From the NCBI RefSeq assembly GCF_010692745.1, contig NZ_JAAHTB010000014.1, positions 42,642 through 106,641 of the forward strand: a stretch of DNA of 64,000 nucleotides. Reading direction: 5' to 3'. Below are positions 20,101-28,848 of the stretch, one piece after another (the first letter of the stretch is position 1; each line of letters begins with the position of its first letter). The notes below the pieces were generated by a model that saw only the letters and a list, made by a program, of their open reading frames with translations, did not search any database and had not been told where the DNA came from. The stretch is from Methylobacterium sp. BTF04. GTDB lineage: Bacteria; Pseudomonadota; Alphaproteobacteria; Rhizobiales; Beijerinckiaceae. Position numbers and translations under genes: made by a program.

Positions 20101-21045
20101 CCCGATCTCGTCCATTTCCATTGCGTGCAGAGGCTTACCGCCACGGTGGTCGAGGCCGTGCGCGCGCGCGGCCTGCCTTACTTCGTGACGCTGCATGATG
20201 CGTGGTGGATCTCAGACTTTCAGTTCCTCGTCGATGAGATCGGCCAGGTTCATTCCCCATCGCCCGACCCGATCGCCGATGCCATCGATCCGGCGCTCAA
20301 TCCCGTCGAGTCGATCGGTCGGCGTTTCAGTCTCGCCCGTCTTCTCAACGGAGCCGATGCCCTGCTCGCAGTCTCCGAGACCTTCAAGGAGCTGTATCGC
20401 CAGGCAGGGCACCCCGAAACCCGTGCGGTTCCCAACGGCGTTCCCGTCCTTCCTGTGGTCGCGCGCCGGCCAAGCAAGACGGGTCGGGTGCGCTTGGGGC
20501 AGATCGGTGGACGCACCACGCACAAGGGCGCCACGCTGATCGAGAGCGTGCTGCGTGCCAACGATTTCCGGAATCTGACACTGACCATCGTCGATCATGC
20601 CTGCAATGCCGATTACGAAGGCATGGAGACATGGGGGACGACGCCAGTGAGGATCATCGGCTTCGTTCCTCACGAAGAGATCGCCAACGTCTACGCCGAT
20701 CTCGATGTTCTGCTCGCGCCGTCGATCTGGCCGGAAAGTTTCGGCCTCGTCACGCGTGAGGCCCGAGCGGCGGGCCTTTGGGTGGTGGCAAGCGACCGTG
20801 GTGCCATCGGGGAAAGCATCAGGGAGGACGTCGATGGCTTTCGCATCGATGTGAGTTCGCCGGCAGGCCTGCTCGACGTTCTCAAGCAGATCGACGCACG
20901 TCCAGCCCGCTTCCACGAAAGTCCGCCGCTTTCGCATGAGCCGGAAAGGGCCACGGCAGATCAGGCGAACGATCTGCTCGCGCTTTACGATGAGCTGCTG
21001 ACTGCCACCAGCCCTTTAGCCAATCTGGCCGAGGGCGTCGGCTAA
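17122..21045 (+). CDS. large two-domain glycosyltransferase with N-terminal repeats
   Basis: A 1307-residue fusion. Residues 25-115 have two copies of a YYPDL..L..HF..NGR.EGR-like repeat. A TPR-like stretch lies at about 310-380. Glycosyltransferase domain 1 runs from about 480 to 840 (VVIVANRDLPQCDHYR, then PTVYEIDDLLFDP). A GT4-type domain 2 starts at about 897 (RVLLVNVYFPPQTLGGA) and has HDAWW, IGGRTTHKG and PESFGLVTREA with the E-x7-E pair. GTG 17122 is preceded by AGGAG. It probably builds a surface polysaccharide or glycoprotein glycan; donor and acceptor are not readable. Confidence 0.85.
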   Translation: MPTASSKILARTRMFLSLRAAPSPDSVIDIAFYKQYYPDLKTMSDDALSNHFIQNGRVEGRFPRADDLICALEAEHGPLPSDFLPEAYRASHADLESKLHPWELKEHYLRYGRYEKRKYRSDFSIFEDEFFKLKIERADRSSERDFEQKFASFWEMLETVGVAPSLWLNRFMPFEFALLNAHWLPRMPSSRIDGICLFLSEGIDRIAPIALAERFEPDFFRMRRPDILSEATDAELYREWLSRGMIQGHPGSEAQALRRLIGEDRFPSCFDEVAYRAQVLRRINMPAPGRFAALEHFIAGGFDRRDIEIGTGSDTVHLLEQIGEHHLSRGNATLATKAFDRAISLKPGVGRLHHRRGDTLCMLNRQREAQADFLIAAGKPGSSVWSHIHAAEGLAAEPERADEALTWFLRGAPRFCSLSPWRAAGHSLAAHVFEQAVAHARTLYIEGLRSEADDHVTAMLARIGEAIQIFDPLPSALPPPKTGTVVIVANRDLPQCDHYRVEQKRRQLEYGGWDVEIFTQSQSDLYRSAIDHASVVIFYRVAASPAVLHAILYARALGIPTVYEIDDLLFDPAHYPDPFESFEEAITKQEYIDLQNGVPLFRYALQQCDMGLASTPALAEAMQPLVRSGICHVLRNGLDQRNVPFLAARPAVLTPSHVTIFYGSGTKAHNRDFTELAGPALLEILDRYPQVRLVIAGYLNLDGAFRPFANRVRQLGFTANVEAYWEVLSAIDINLAVLASTPMSDAKSEIKWLEAAMCGVASIVSATRTYREVLTNGEDALLVTTPEEWVRALDSLVRNPLLRRRIGARARARALEVYGLDEAVSTLRDILPAPRNRAEAEVANWMAPRGLAHGTSLTTYLPLQIVPSGRLSSPQGGTLDQGVQNRGRSHAPGNGSKPRVLLVNVYFPPQTLGGATHVLRDNVDHFLDHAGDRFEFAVAAIDADGEVPYRTRVDGYRGVPVYRIGAPRERNMIWRPFNPMMRAPFEELLDRFEPDLVHFHCVQRLTATVVEAVRARGLPYFVTLHDAWWISDFQFLVDEIGQVHSPSPDPIADAIDPALNPVESIGRRFSLARLLNGADALLAVSETFKELYRQAGHPETRAVPNGVPVLPVVARRPSKTGRVRLGQIGGRTTHKGATLIESVLRANDFRNLTLTIVDHACNADYEGMETWGTTPVRIIGFVPHEEIANVYADLDVLLAPSIWPESFGLVTREARAAGLWVVASDRGAIGESIREDVDGFRIDVSSPAGLLDVLKQIDARPARFHESPPLSHEPERATADQANDLLALYDELLTATSPLANLAEGVG

Positions 21046-21249
21046 GACCAAGAATACGGTGCTTGGCGTGGAAGCCGATACACGATCATCGGTAAAGCGG
21101 TGGTCGTGTGTTGATCGGGATTGCGGAGACCTCTGCAGGGGAGCCGAATCAAGACGAAGACCGCGCCCTGATCCCGATCAGACAGGGTCGGGCGGGGCTC
21201 TTGCGGAATCGCCTGGCGGACAAAGGCGCGCGGAACCCAGGCTTGCGGC

Positions 21250-22224
21250 TCACGTCTTGGCGATGAGTGCCGCCACGCGGCGCTGACGCTCCTGGATCGC
21301 GCTCAGATGAGCGATCGCGCCATCCTGAAGCCCACGCAACGCCTGTGGCTCCTCCTGCGTGTCGCGCCGCATCGAGACATAGAATTCGAAGCCACCGGGC
21401 TCTGTTCCACCCAATTGGTTCAGGACGAACGGGAACAGGCCAAGCTGCGTCGCACACCCGATCAGGTCGAGCAGCGATGACGGTGTGAACACCCAGCAAT
21501 GGCAATTCACATAGCGGCCGGTTTCGAGCGCGCTCACCGCCTCTGCATGAGCGAGCGCAAGGGCAGCGTCGCCGCAAAGCCGTGGCATCTGTGCGGGATC
21601 CTCGCCCGCCCAGATCTGCCCGGGTTCGAGCGCGCGTGCCTCGTAAGTATGCGCGAAGAGCTGGCGCGGGCTCGGCCGAGTATAGGCGCGCAGATCCGCC
21701 TCGACCAGTTCGGCCATGGTACTATCGGTGCGCATTGCATCGAACATGAACCGCCTATCGGGCAGGGAGAGGTTGAGCACACCTCCGGGTCGCAAGGCCG
21801 CGTAGATGCCCCGGAACCAGCCGAGCAGATTGGGAACGTACTGCGCGACCTGGGCAGCGATGGCGAAGTCGAAGCCCGTTTCTCCCAGTACCGGGCCGAG
21901 TGGCCCCGACCCAGACCAGACATGATCGATGGGTACCGCGTCAGGCCGGCCGGCCTGCGCATCGATGGCATGATCGACATAGGCAACGCGAATGCCGTCC
22001 GGAAGTGGCGTGGGATTGTCCGCCGGCCCGAATTCCAGACCGCGGCCCTCCGGCAGGCCGAGATCGTGGGTGAGCCGTGCGAGGCGCCGGTCGGTGGCTC
22101 GGCGCGCCAGGAACGCGTCCAGCGAGAGCGATCCAGGATGTAGGCTGCGCGCGCCTCCTCTCCCCTCGCTATCCAAATGAGGCTGCGATCCGACCGCTCC
22201 GAGTCTACTGTGATATCCGGTCAA
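21250..22224 (-). CDS. SAM-dependent methyltransferase-like protein, copy B
   Basis: A 324-residue paralogue of the gene at 13056, in the opposite orientation. Shared blocks include GSLSLDAFL, RLARLTHD, GLEFGPADNPTPLPDG, AQYVPNLLGWFRGI, LRPGGVLNLSLPD, YTRPSPRQLFAHT and CHCWVFTP. The N-terminus is about 25 residues longer; an internal start may be used. The two copies bracket the sulfotransferase and glycosyltransferase genes as an inverted pair. Confidence 0.78.
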   Translation of the reverse strand: MTGYHSRLGAVGSQPHLDSEGRGGARSLHPGSLSLDAFLARRATDRRLARLTHDLGLPEGRGLEFGPADNPTPLPDGIRVAYVDHAIDAQAGRPDAVPIDHVWSGSGPLGPVLGETGFDFAIAAQVAQYVPNLLGWFRGIYAALRPGGVLNLSLPDRRFMFDAMRTDSTMAELVEADLRAYTRPSPRQLFAHTYEARALEPGQIWAGEDPAQMPRLCGDAALALAHAEAVSALETGRYVNCHCWVFTPSSLLDLIGCATQLGLFPFVLNQLGGTEPGGFEFYVSMRRDTQEEPQALRGLQDGAIAHLSAIQERQRRVAALIAKT

Positions 22225-22786
22225 ACGCCTTCGCTCCTTCGCTTTTGCGTAAGCATTGTCAGGCGACCGGTGCTCGCTGCCCAGATCGCCGATTTAAAGT
22301 AGAGTAATGCCAAGCGGCTAACCATCCGTAATCACTGCACCTCAGTACGGGCCCGCGATCCCGGCACGTGCTTGAACACGTCGGCGGCCTGCCGCTCCAG
22401 TAAACTGAACGCCGGCGTCGGGGTCGTACGGTGCCCTGCTGAGACACGAGGTCAGTCTCTGGCGTCGCAAGTCTCGAAGCCTACGCCAGGCTTGTCCGGC
22501 GAGGCTGTCGAACCGACAGCGTGTCCGCTTCGAATAACGCTGCCGTCGATGCGGGCGTGACGCTGTGCGTGGCACGATACACCGAGCGGCGGAACGCTCT
22601 TGTCCGGTGGCTGTGAGGCGATCGATCCGGCGCCACCGGCTCATCCGGTATTAGCCCTAATCATGCGTAGACGATCAATCCTCGTTCATTCACTGCCTTT
22701 GAATAAATCAAGTCCCGCCCAAACTGACGCTTTTTCAGTCTCGATCCACAATCTCCACAGAAGAAGATGGATAAGAGATCGACGCG
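22225..22786. other. intergenic region, no gene recognised
   Basis: About 560 bp between methyltransferase B and the STN gene. Short open frames on both strands show no family motif. No inverted-repeat ends of an insertion sequence were seen. Confidence 0.4.
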
Positions 22787-23182
22787 ATGGACTATACTTC
22801 GGGAGCGAGACGCCGAGGCTTCGTCGCACTCCTCGCGGCAGCTTTGACCGTGGGAGGCGCCTTGGTGGATGCGGCGCCACCGGCAGGGGCGCAGGAGTCC
22901 GGAGGACAACACCAGATGCAGGCCGTCTACGCCTTCGATGTGCCTCGTGGCGACTTGAGCAGCGTCGTGGTCAGCATCGCCCGCTGCGCCGGTGTGCCGA
23001 TCGCCTTTCCCGCCGGTCTGGTCGCCGGGCACATGGCCGGCCCGATCCAAGGCCGGCATACGGTCGATGCAGCCATGTCCGAGGCGCTCGCCGGCACGGG
23101 GTTCGAGGTCTTACCAACCCCGGGCGGCAGCTTCACCATCCGGCAGGTCAAGGCGTCCACGGCATTACAGCCGCTTTGGTAG
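22787..23182 (+). CDS. secreted STN-domain protein without receptor barrel
   Basis: A 131-residue protein. The N-terminus has a signal peptide (GFVALLAAALTVGGALVDAAPPAGAQ). A single STN (secretin/TonB short N-terminal) domain follows, with YAFDVPRGDLSSVVVSIARCAGVPIAFP, HTVDAAMSEALAGTGFEV and GGSFTIRQ. STN domains normally begin FecA-type receptors and talk to FecR. Here the frame stops directly after the domain and only about 260 bp separate it from the end of fecR, so no barrel is encoded. It faces the FecR-FecI pair and could serve as a free signalling domain. Confidence 0.75.
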   Translation: MDYTSGARRRGFVALLAAALTVGGALVDAAPPAGAQESGGQHQMQAVYAFDVPRGDLSSVVVSIARCAGVPIAFPAGLVAGHMAGPIQGRHTVDAAMSEALAGTGFEVLPTPGGSFTIRQVKASTALQPLW

Positions 23183-23442
23183 ACAGCGTCCAGCGTGGGC
23201 GATTTTAGGACAGACCCGTTCTCGTCGTGAAACGCCGTCTCGCAACGGGATCAGTGGCCGCCTTCTCCGAACGGCTTGACGACGCCAATCGCGATCGTGC
23301 CGTGCGCAGGGCAACCTCTCAGTCTTGCCGCCGGCAGACGCCGAGCCTCCCCTGCGTGCATCGTGGAGCCGGGGCCAGCAAGCCGGGACTGTCACTGAGA
23401 CCAATACGCCAAGGAGCGCACGCCAAGGAGCGAGAGAGACGC

Positions 23443-24408
23443 TCAGGTCGCTCTGGGTCCGATCTCGACCCAGTACCGCGCGATACGGGTGACCGACAGT
23501 CCGAGAGAAGAGGCCAGGGCGTCCAGAGCGTCGTTCGGATTCTTCAGAGAAAACACGCCGGTGGCACGGACCGAAGCCGCAGCGGCATCGACCCGGATGA
23601 CGCCAGGAAAATACGGGCGAAGTCCGTCGACGATGGAGGCGACCGTGCGATCCTTCGCAACGAGCAAGCCATCGACCCACGCGGTCGACGCTTCGAGGTC
23701 CGCCGATTGGCGTCGGACCTGACTCCCCGCGAAGACCAGTTGGTCGCCACGATTGAGGGCGTAATCGGCGTTGCCGCCGCGCCCGACATGGGCGCGCCCC
23801 TCGATACCCGACAGGGTGAGGACGTCGTCCCGCTTCTCGACGAGGAAGGTGCCCGACGCGGCCCATAGGTCGACACCGCCCGCGCTGAGCGCGAAAGGGG
23901 CGGCCCGCGCGGCCACCCGGACCATCGCCTGGCCGTCTAGGAGTTGAACCGCCCGCACGCCTTCCCGATATCGTAGATCGATGGCGGTCCTCGGCGCGAG
24001 CGTGATCTCGCTGCCATCCGCAAGCGTCACGCGCTCCTGCTGCGCTGTCAGCGTGAAATGATCCGCCATGATGTGATTCAGTGGCAGGAAGCGGTTGGCC
24101 GCCGAAAAACCGATCGTTCCGAGTCCGGCGACGCCGGCAATACTCGCCAGGAAGGTCCTGCGGTTCTGCTGCTTCTTGAGCAGGCGCTCCGTGAGGACGC
24201 CGCGATTCATGCCGTGGCGGGTGGCCACTCCGCAGGGCATGAGTCCTTCCTGAAGACGGACCCAGACCGACTCGTTGCGCGGATCCGCCTGAAGCCAAGC
24301 TTCGAAGGAACGGTATTTTCGCTCGGACATTTCGCCCGAATTCATCTCGACCATCCAACCGATGGCGATCTCTGCCCGTGGATCGTCGAGTTGATCTCCA
24401 CGGGTCAT
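23443..24408 (-). CDS. FecR-family anti-sigma regulator
   Basis: A protein of about 321 residues. It has an N-terminal DUF4880 helix bundle (AEIAIGWMVEMNSGEMSERKYRSFEAWL), a twin-arginine-like membrane segment (RRTFLASIAGVAGLGTIGF) and a FecR domain (LADGSEITLAPRTAIDLRY, DGQAMVRV). A C-terminal STN-interacting region follows. ATG 24408 is preferred to GTG 24438 because GGGGAG lies just before it. It controls the ECF sigma factor encoded upstream on the same strand, and the STN protein downstream is its natural partner. Confidence 0.85.
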   Translation of the reverse strand: MTRGDQLDDPRAEIAIGWMVEMNSGEMSERKYRSFEAWLQADPRNESVWVRLQEGLMPCGVATRHGMNRGVLTERLLKKQQNRRTFLASIAGVAGLGTIGFSAANRFLPLNHIMADHFTLTAQQERVTLADGSEITLAPRTAIDLRYREGVRAVQLLDGQAMVRVAARAAPFALSAGGVDLWAASGTFLVEKRDDVLTLSGIEGRAHVGRGGNADYALNRGDQLVFAGSQVRRQSADLEASTAWVDGLLVAKDRTVASIVDGLRPYFPGVIRVDAAAASVRATGVFSLKNPNDALDALASSLGLSVTRIARYWVEIGPRAT

Positions 24409-24602
24409 GCCCGGACTCCCCTTTGCCTGGAGCAGCACCCGATCCCGTTGGATCGAATCACGTCTCTAGGTCCTCGATCTCACGCACATTCCTGCGACGA
24501 ACCCATGTCCGTTTCGCAGGTCGGCGCATCTCTCATGCCGTCCGGCCACAATACGGTCCCGTATTGACTATCACGGAACAGTCGGCGGTTCGAGAGAGAC
24601 AC

Positions 24603-25121
24603 TTACTCCGAAACTGCACTTGCGAGATAGGCAGCCCGAAAGCCCTGGGCAACGTATTTCCGCACCATACTCACCGAGACATTGAGCTCCGCGGCGATGG
24701 CCGCGTAGGGCAAACCATCCACCTGGCTCAGGATGAACGCCGTTCGAGCCTTGATGGACAGCGTGGTCAACATCGTATCGATCGCCTTCAGGGCTTGCAC
24801 CACGATGAGGCGCTCCTCGGCCGATATCTCGATCGCCTCGGGCATCAGCGCCAGCTCGGCCTCGTAGGCACGCTGAAGGTCGTTGCGTCGCCGGGCATCG
24901 AAGACGAGCCGGCGCGCGATCGTCGTCATCATGGCGCGGGGTTCCCGCACCGAGGCGATCGCGGGCATCTGGAGGAGGGTCAGGAACACGTCGGACGCGA
25001 TGTCCTCGGCCGGTGCCACGGTCCAGCGCTGCTTGTTCAGCCACTTCGTCAGCCAGCCGTTGTGCTGCCTGAACATGCTATCCATGATAGCGGTGTTTTG
25101 TAGAAACGGCACCGTACCCAT
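24603..25121 (-). CDS. FecI-type ECF sigma factor
   Basis: A 172-residue ECF sigma factor. Region 2 holds DIASDVFLTLLQMPAI and ARRLVFDARRR. Region 4 holds LSIKARTAFILSQVDGLPYAAIAAELNVSVSMVRKY, a helix-turn-helix typical of FecI. AAGGAGG lies upstream of ATG 25121; a second Met is 12 codons in. It is 194 bp upstream of fecR. FecI factors usually direct expression of an adjacent TonB receptor, but none is present in this window. Confidence 0.88.
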   Translation of the reverse strand: MGTVPFLQNTAIMDSMFRQHNGWLTKWLNKQRWTVAPAEDIASDVFLTLLQMPAIASVREPRAMMTTIARRLVFDARRRNDLQRAYEAELALMPEAIEISAEERLIVVQALKAIDTMLTTLSIKARTAFILSQVDGLPYAAIAAELNVSVSMVRKYVAQGFRAAYLASAVSE

Positions 25122-25943
25122 CCCCCAAACTCCCTCCTTGCCGCCGATTCCCGCAGAACGGGCGGCTTTGTGCCGTCACTAGTTTTACAGTTGCACTGGC
25201 CTTTGCAGCCTATTGTGCACAACTTAATCAAGCCGCTATAGGACCGTAGATTTGTATTGCACGCTTCGTGCCACGCGAGCCGACCACCTGTTGCGCTCTA
25301 GATTCGACGGTATTTTACTAAGCTCGGTGATCCGGATGCCACACTGTCATACGGCGCTGCCGACCATCCGGTTATTAGCATAGGGACGTTTCGCGCCGAC
25401 CCTAACAATCGATCGCGATCGATGCACACTAAAATTTAGTTGGGTAGGGATCGAGCGTGCCGATTCCGTCGCCCGCCCGAGCGCCGGGGGAATGAACTTC
25501 GCAAGACGCCCCATCTTTTGGGCGCGCGATCGTTAAGTCTTCATTGTTGTGGGTGCGGCTGGGGCTCGGATCGGTCGGCCGCGGCCTTCGATTCGGATGA
25601 ACGCCACCAGCAACCGGGAGCGCCGTCTTTCGGCGGTTTTGTGGGCTCCGGGCGTGGTCTGGCGCATCGGCCGCGCGTGAGAGCCATTGCGGCTCGCCTT
25701 GCGGGAGCGATCGCCAGGGCGAGCGGATTACGTCTTGCGCAGGATGGCGGCATCGCCCTGATTGCTGCGCTGGGATCGTCTGCGCCAGAACCCGATCGAT
25801 TTTTGCGACGAGGCCGGACGCGGCTCGCAGCGGGGAGCGCCGATGGCATTCCATCCGCGGCTTTCTCGCTCCGATCAGTCAGGGCAGCCCGATGATGTCC
25901 GGTCTCGAGGAGGGGTGCGCAGCGAGACCGAAGAAGCGAGAAA
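25122..25943. other. intergenic region, no gene recognised
   Basis: About 820 bp between fecI and the oxlT terminator. The part at 25160-25440 is relatively A/T-rich and probably holds the fecI promoter. Frames at 25440-25895 on either strand show no motif and look like composition artefacts. Confidence 0.4.
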
Positions 25944-25965
25944 GCCCGGGCGTGTCCGCCCGGGC
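25944..25965 (-). terminator. hairpin terminator downstream of oxlT
   Basis: Perfect 9-bp stem GCCCGGGCG / CGCCCGGGC with a 4-base loop (TGTC). Read on the minus strand it is followed by TTTCTCGCTTCTT, a pyrimidine-rich tract. It lies 39 bp past the oxlT stop. Confidence 0.65.
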
Positions 25966-26003
25966 CTTCCTGTCGTGACTTACGAGATGTCCGCTCTGTC
26001 GTT

Positions 26004-27320
26004 TCAGGCGACCACGACCTGCGGGCGGGTGGGCGTATCGGAGGCCGCGAGCGCGTTGGCGACGACCCGCTTACGCCAGGGCTTGAGCACCGCGATGGCC
26101 AGGATCGAGGCCAGGATGTTGGCACCGGCCGCCATCAGGAACACGCCGTCCCAGCTTCCCGAGCTCTGCTGCAAGTAGTTCGCCACCGGGACGAGGAGCG
26201 CTGCCGTGCCCTTGGCCGTGTAGAGCAGGCCGGCATTGGTGGCAGCGAACTTGGTGCCGAAGGTGTCGGTGCAGGTCGAGGGGAACAGGGAGTAGATCTC
26301 GCCCCAGGCAAAGAACACGAACCCGGAGAGCAGCACGAACCACAGCGGGTCATGACCCCAGAGGTAGAGCATGTAGATGCCGAAGCCTTCCATCGCGAAG
26401 GCGATGAACATGGTGTTCTCACGGCCGATCTTGTCCGAGACCCAGCCGAAGAACGGACGGGTCAGGCCGTTGAGCACACGGTCGATGGTCGCCGCGAAGG
26501 TGATCGCCACCATGGTGATTCCCATGATCGTGACCGGTACCTTGTCGACGCCGATATCGGCGGCGATGGGCTTGAGATTGGCGGTGATCATCAGGCCGCC
26601 GGCGCCGACGATGACGAACATGAAGTACATCAGCCAGAAGATCGGCTGGCGCGCGACTTCACCCGGCGTGTAGTTGCGCCGCGACTGGATGACGTTGGTG
26701 TTGACGGCGGCCTCCGGGACCTGACCCTTTTTCGGCGAGGTGAAGAAGAAGGCGAGGGCGGCGACGACGAGGCCCTGACCGATGCCGAAGTTGAAGAAGG
26801 CCGCCTGGAAGCCGTGGTCGGCGATCATCCACTGGATCGGAGCGACGGTGAGGGCCGAGCCCGCGCCGAATCCGGCGGCGATGATGCCGGCGGCGAGGCC
26901 GCGCTTGTCCGGGAACCACTTGAGTGCGCTGCCGACACAGGTGCCGTAGACCGCACCCGCGCCGATACCGGCGACGACCTGGCCGAGATAGAACATGTTG
27001 AGGGTGGTGGCGTAGGAGTTGATGACCCAGCCGACCGCGCACAGCACGCCGCCGAACAGCACGACCACGCGCGGGCCGTACTTGTCGACGAACCAGCCCT
27101 CGATCGGAACCAGCCAGGTCTCGAACAGCACGAACAGCGTGAATGCCCATTGGATCGCTGCGCGGTCGAAGCCAAACTTCTTTTGAATATCTGGGACGAA
27201 GAATGTCCAGCCATACTGCAGGTTGGCGATCATCACCATGCAGATGACGCCGATGACCAACTGCATCCAGCGATAGCCGTCCCCGACTCGCTGTACTTCT
27301 ACGGGTTGTTCCCTGGTCAT
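26004..27320 (-). CDS. oxlT: oxalate/formate antiporter, MFS family
   Basis: A 438-residue major facilitator protein with about 12 membrane helices, matching the OxlT type. It would exchange external oxalate for internal formate. Visible features are QYGWTFFVPDIQKKFGF after helix 1, the motif A-like FVDKYGPR and the repeat FGWVSDKIGREN. ATG 27320 (MTREQPVEV) is chosen because GAGGGAGGACAGTG precedes it; the open frame runs further up to 27443 without a ribosome site. A GGTAT-N5-ATACC palindrome sits 91 bp upstream. Confidence 0.9.
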   Translation of the reverse strand: MTREQPVEVQRVGDGYRWMQLVIGVICMVMIANLQYGWTFFVPDIQKKFGFDRAAIQWAFTLFVLFETWLVPIEGWFVDKYGPRVVVLFGGVLCAVGWVINSYATTLNMFYLGQVVAGIGAGAVYGTCVGSALKWFPDKRGLAAGIIAAGFGAGSALTVAPIQWMIADHGFQAAFFNFGIGQGLVVAALAFFFTSPKKGQVPEAAVNTNVIQSRRNYTPGEVARQPIFWLMYFMFVIVGAGGLMITANLKPIAADIGVDKVPVTIMGITMVAITFAATIDRVLNGLTRPFFGWVSDKIGRENTMFIAFAMEGFGIYMLYLWGHDPLWFVLLSGFVFFAWGEIYSLFPSTCTDTFGTKFAATNAGLLYTAKGTAALLVPVANYLQQSSGSWDGVFLMAAGANILASILAIAVLKPWRKRVVANALAASDTPTRPQVVVA

Positions 27321-27410
27321 CACTGTCCTCCCTCTATTATACGTAAAAGCGACTGCCGCAATCGAGGTGTCGACGCATTGTGCGTGTCCGCCGATGGCGT
27401 CGGCGTTAAA

Positions 27411-27429
27411 CTGGTATTTGGAATACCAG
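27411..27429. promoter_or_regulatory. palindromic site 1 (candidate GntR operator, oxlT upstream)
   Basis: CTGGTATTTGGAATACCAG is a perfect 8-bp inverted repeat with a 3-base centre, containing GGTAT-N5-ATACC. Three similar sites lie elsewhere in the oxalate island (27990, 31086, 34985). The GntR/FCD protein encoded at 35272 is the obvious candidate binder. Confidence 0.5.
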
Positions 27430-27989
27430 CCTCTCTTGTGCATTCGCGCACGTCAAGAGGAAAGGTGCCAACATTCGATGTCGCGCTGCAGCATAACTTG
27501 CGGCCTTAGGGATTCTCCTTGAGAAGTATGAATGTCGCCACCGATTACGAAATAAAGACGCGCACAACTCAAATACGCCGAAGCGGATTCACAGGTTGAC
27601 GTCGGGCGCCCAGTCGAGACGGAGGCTGGCTTGGGAATCATGCCGGCTCGTCGCATCGCCGACCCCTCCATCCCAGGCACGCCCCCTGACGTAGGCAGCC
27701 TACGCACTGCGCGGCGGCGTAATAATTCAACCGGTTCTTGCCGGACTGTCCGCGTAGACGTGCTGACGCTCGCGACCGTCGTAAACCGCGGAGGCGTCCC
27801 GCCCGCTTGGAGGCGAGCCGTGGTATGATCAAGACGCTGATAATGCTTGCTATTTAGGTTCGTCTTGCTTTTGACCGATATGGCCAACCGCCGATCCTAT
27901 CTGCGTCTGAAGCGGTCCGATAATCTGCTGTGGATGGGCCGAGACCGCTCGTATTCAGCACGATATTTCATCGATTCCAATTGACAGCG

Positions 27990-28004
27990 GGTATTTTGCA
28001 TACC
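27990..28004. promoter_or_regulatory. palindromic site 2 (upstream of CBS protein)
   Basis: GGTATTTTGCATACC has the same GGTAT-N5-ATACC form as site 1. It lies 42 bp before the GTG start of the CBS-domain gene. Confidence 0.45.
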
Positions 28005-28046
28005 AATGATCCCGACCAAGACGCCGTCGGTGGGAGGACAAACGTC

Positions 28047-28457
28047 GTGGGAGCCAGCCAAAAGATCGGCAGCGATGCCTCACGCGTGCAATACATCCGC
28101 ATGAATCGGCCGGTGCGGGATGCGGTTCGCCTTCTCTCCCGCCCGGACGTCGACGCTCTGGTCATCATCGACGGTGACCGCGAGGCCGATGGCATCATCA
28201 TCGGGATCGTCACCGAGCGCGATGTCTTTCGGGCGATGGCCGATGGCGGTCTCGAAGTACTCGACGGGCTCGTCTGGATGCTCGCCAAAAACGATTTCAT
28301 CTCGATGGATGTCAGCCAGTCACCAGAAAGCCGGCTCAAGCAATTCTGTACGCACAAGACCGATCATATCGCGATCATGGACGGCTTCGCCTTGAAGTCC
28401 GTCCAGAGCATCTGGGATTGCGTCACCGATGTGCCGATGGGTAGGTCGGTCGTCTGA
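28047..28457 (+). CDS. CBS-pair domain protein
   Basis: A 136-residue protein made almost entirely of a CBS pair. RMNRPVRDAVRLLSRPDVDALVIIDGD and IIIGIVTERDVFRAMADGG mark the first motif, and the second ends the chain (HKTDHIAIMDG). CBS pairs bind adenine nucleotides and act as energy sensors. GTG 28047 is chosen because GGGAGGACA lies before it, although the frame is open to 27930. The setting among oxalate genes suggests a regulatory role; no partner is fused to it. Confidence 0.75.
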   Translation: MGASQKIGSDASRVQYIRMNRPVRDAVRLLSRPDVDALVIIDGDREADGIIIGIVTERDVFRAMADGGLEVLDGLVWMLAKNDFISMDVSQSPESRLKQFCTHKTDHIAIMDGFALKSVQSIWDCVTDVPMGRSVV

Positions 28458-28848
28458 GAGGGTCTTGTGAGAGGGTCTTGCGGCGTGGCTCGGGGCAGAG
28501 ACCCTGTCATCGCCGCCGTTCCCGTAAAGCGCCGATCACTGTTCTATCCAGCGGACGTGGCGACATCGTTTCGGAACTTTCATGTTTCAATGCGCTCCAC
28601 AAACTCATTTAGTATTGCACTGCACAAAGAATGACAGTTCGTGCAAGATTTCAGTTTATTTCCAGCATCGCGTTGACGCCCCCGATTTTTGCACACAAAA
28701 TTCGAAAAGGTTAAAGGCGTTACGCGCTGTTGAGAGCGAGTGCATGCCATGGCTTGCGTCTGAACCCGTACAATCTCTGCGCAAATTTCGGCGATTGGTT
28801 GTAATCTAAGATTGTTCAGCCGTTGCGAATAAGAGGGAATACGGTCCG
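28458..28848. other. intergenic region, low G/C
   Basis: About 390 bp between the CBS gene and the 93-residue unknown, with a marked fall in G/C around 28580-28720. It probably holds the promoter of the downstream genes. No RNA gene or hairpin stands out. Confidence 0.4.

Larger units (their letters stand above)
27321..28046. other. divergent intergenic region oxlT / CBS protein
   Basis: About 725 bp holding the oxlT promoter side and the CBS-protein promoter side. It carries two palindromes of the shared GGTAT-N5-ATACC form and A/T-rich patches near 27340 and 27530. No gene is supported. Confidence 0.45.

Noticed and set aside
22342..22644. A minus-strand frame suspected to be a transposase fragment
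   Set aside because: No DDE motif, no terminal repeats and no duplicated target were found.
25440..25895. Open frames on both strands between fecI and oxlT
   Set aside because: No family pattern, no ribosome site, and composition-driven.
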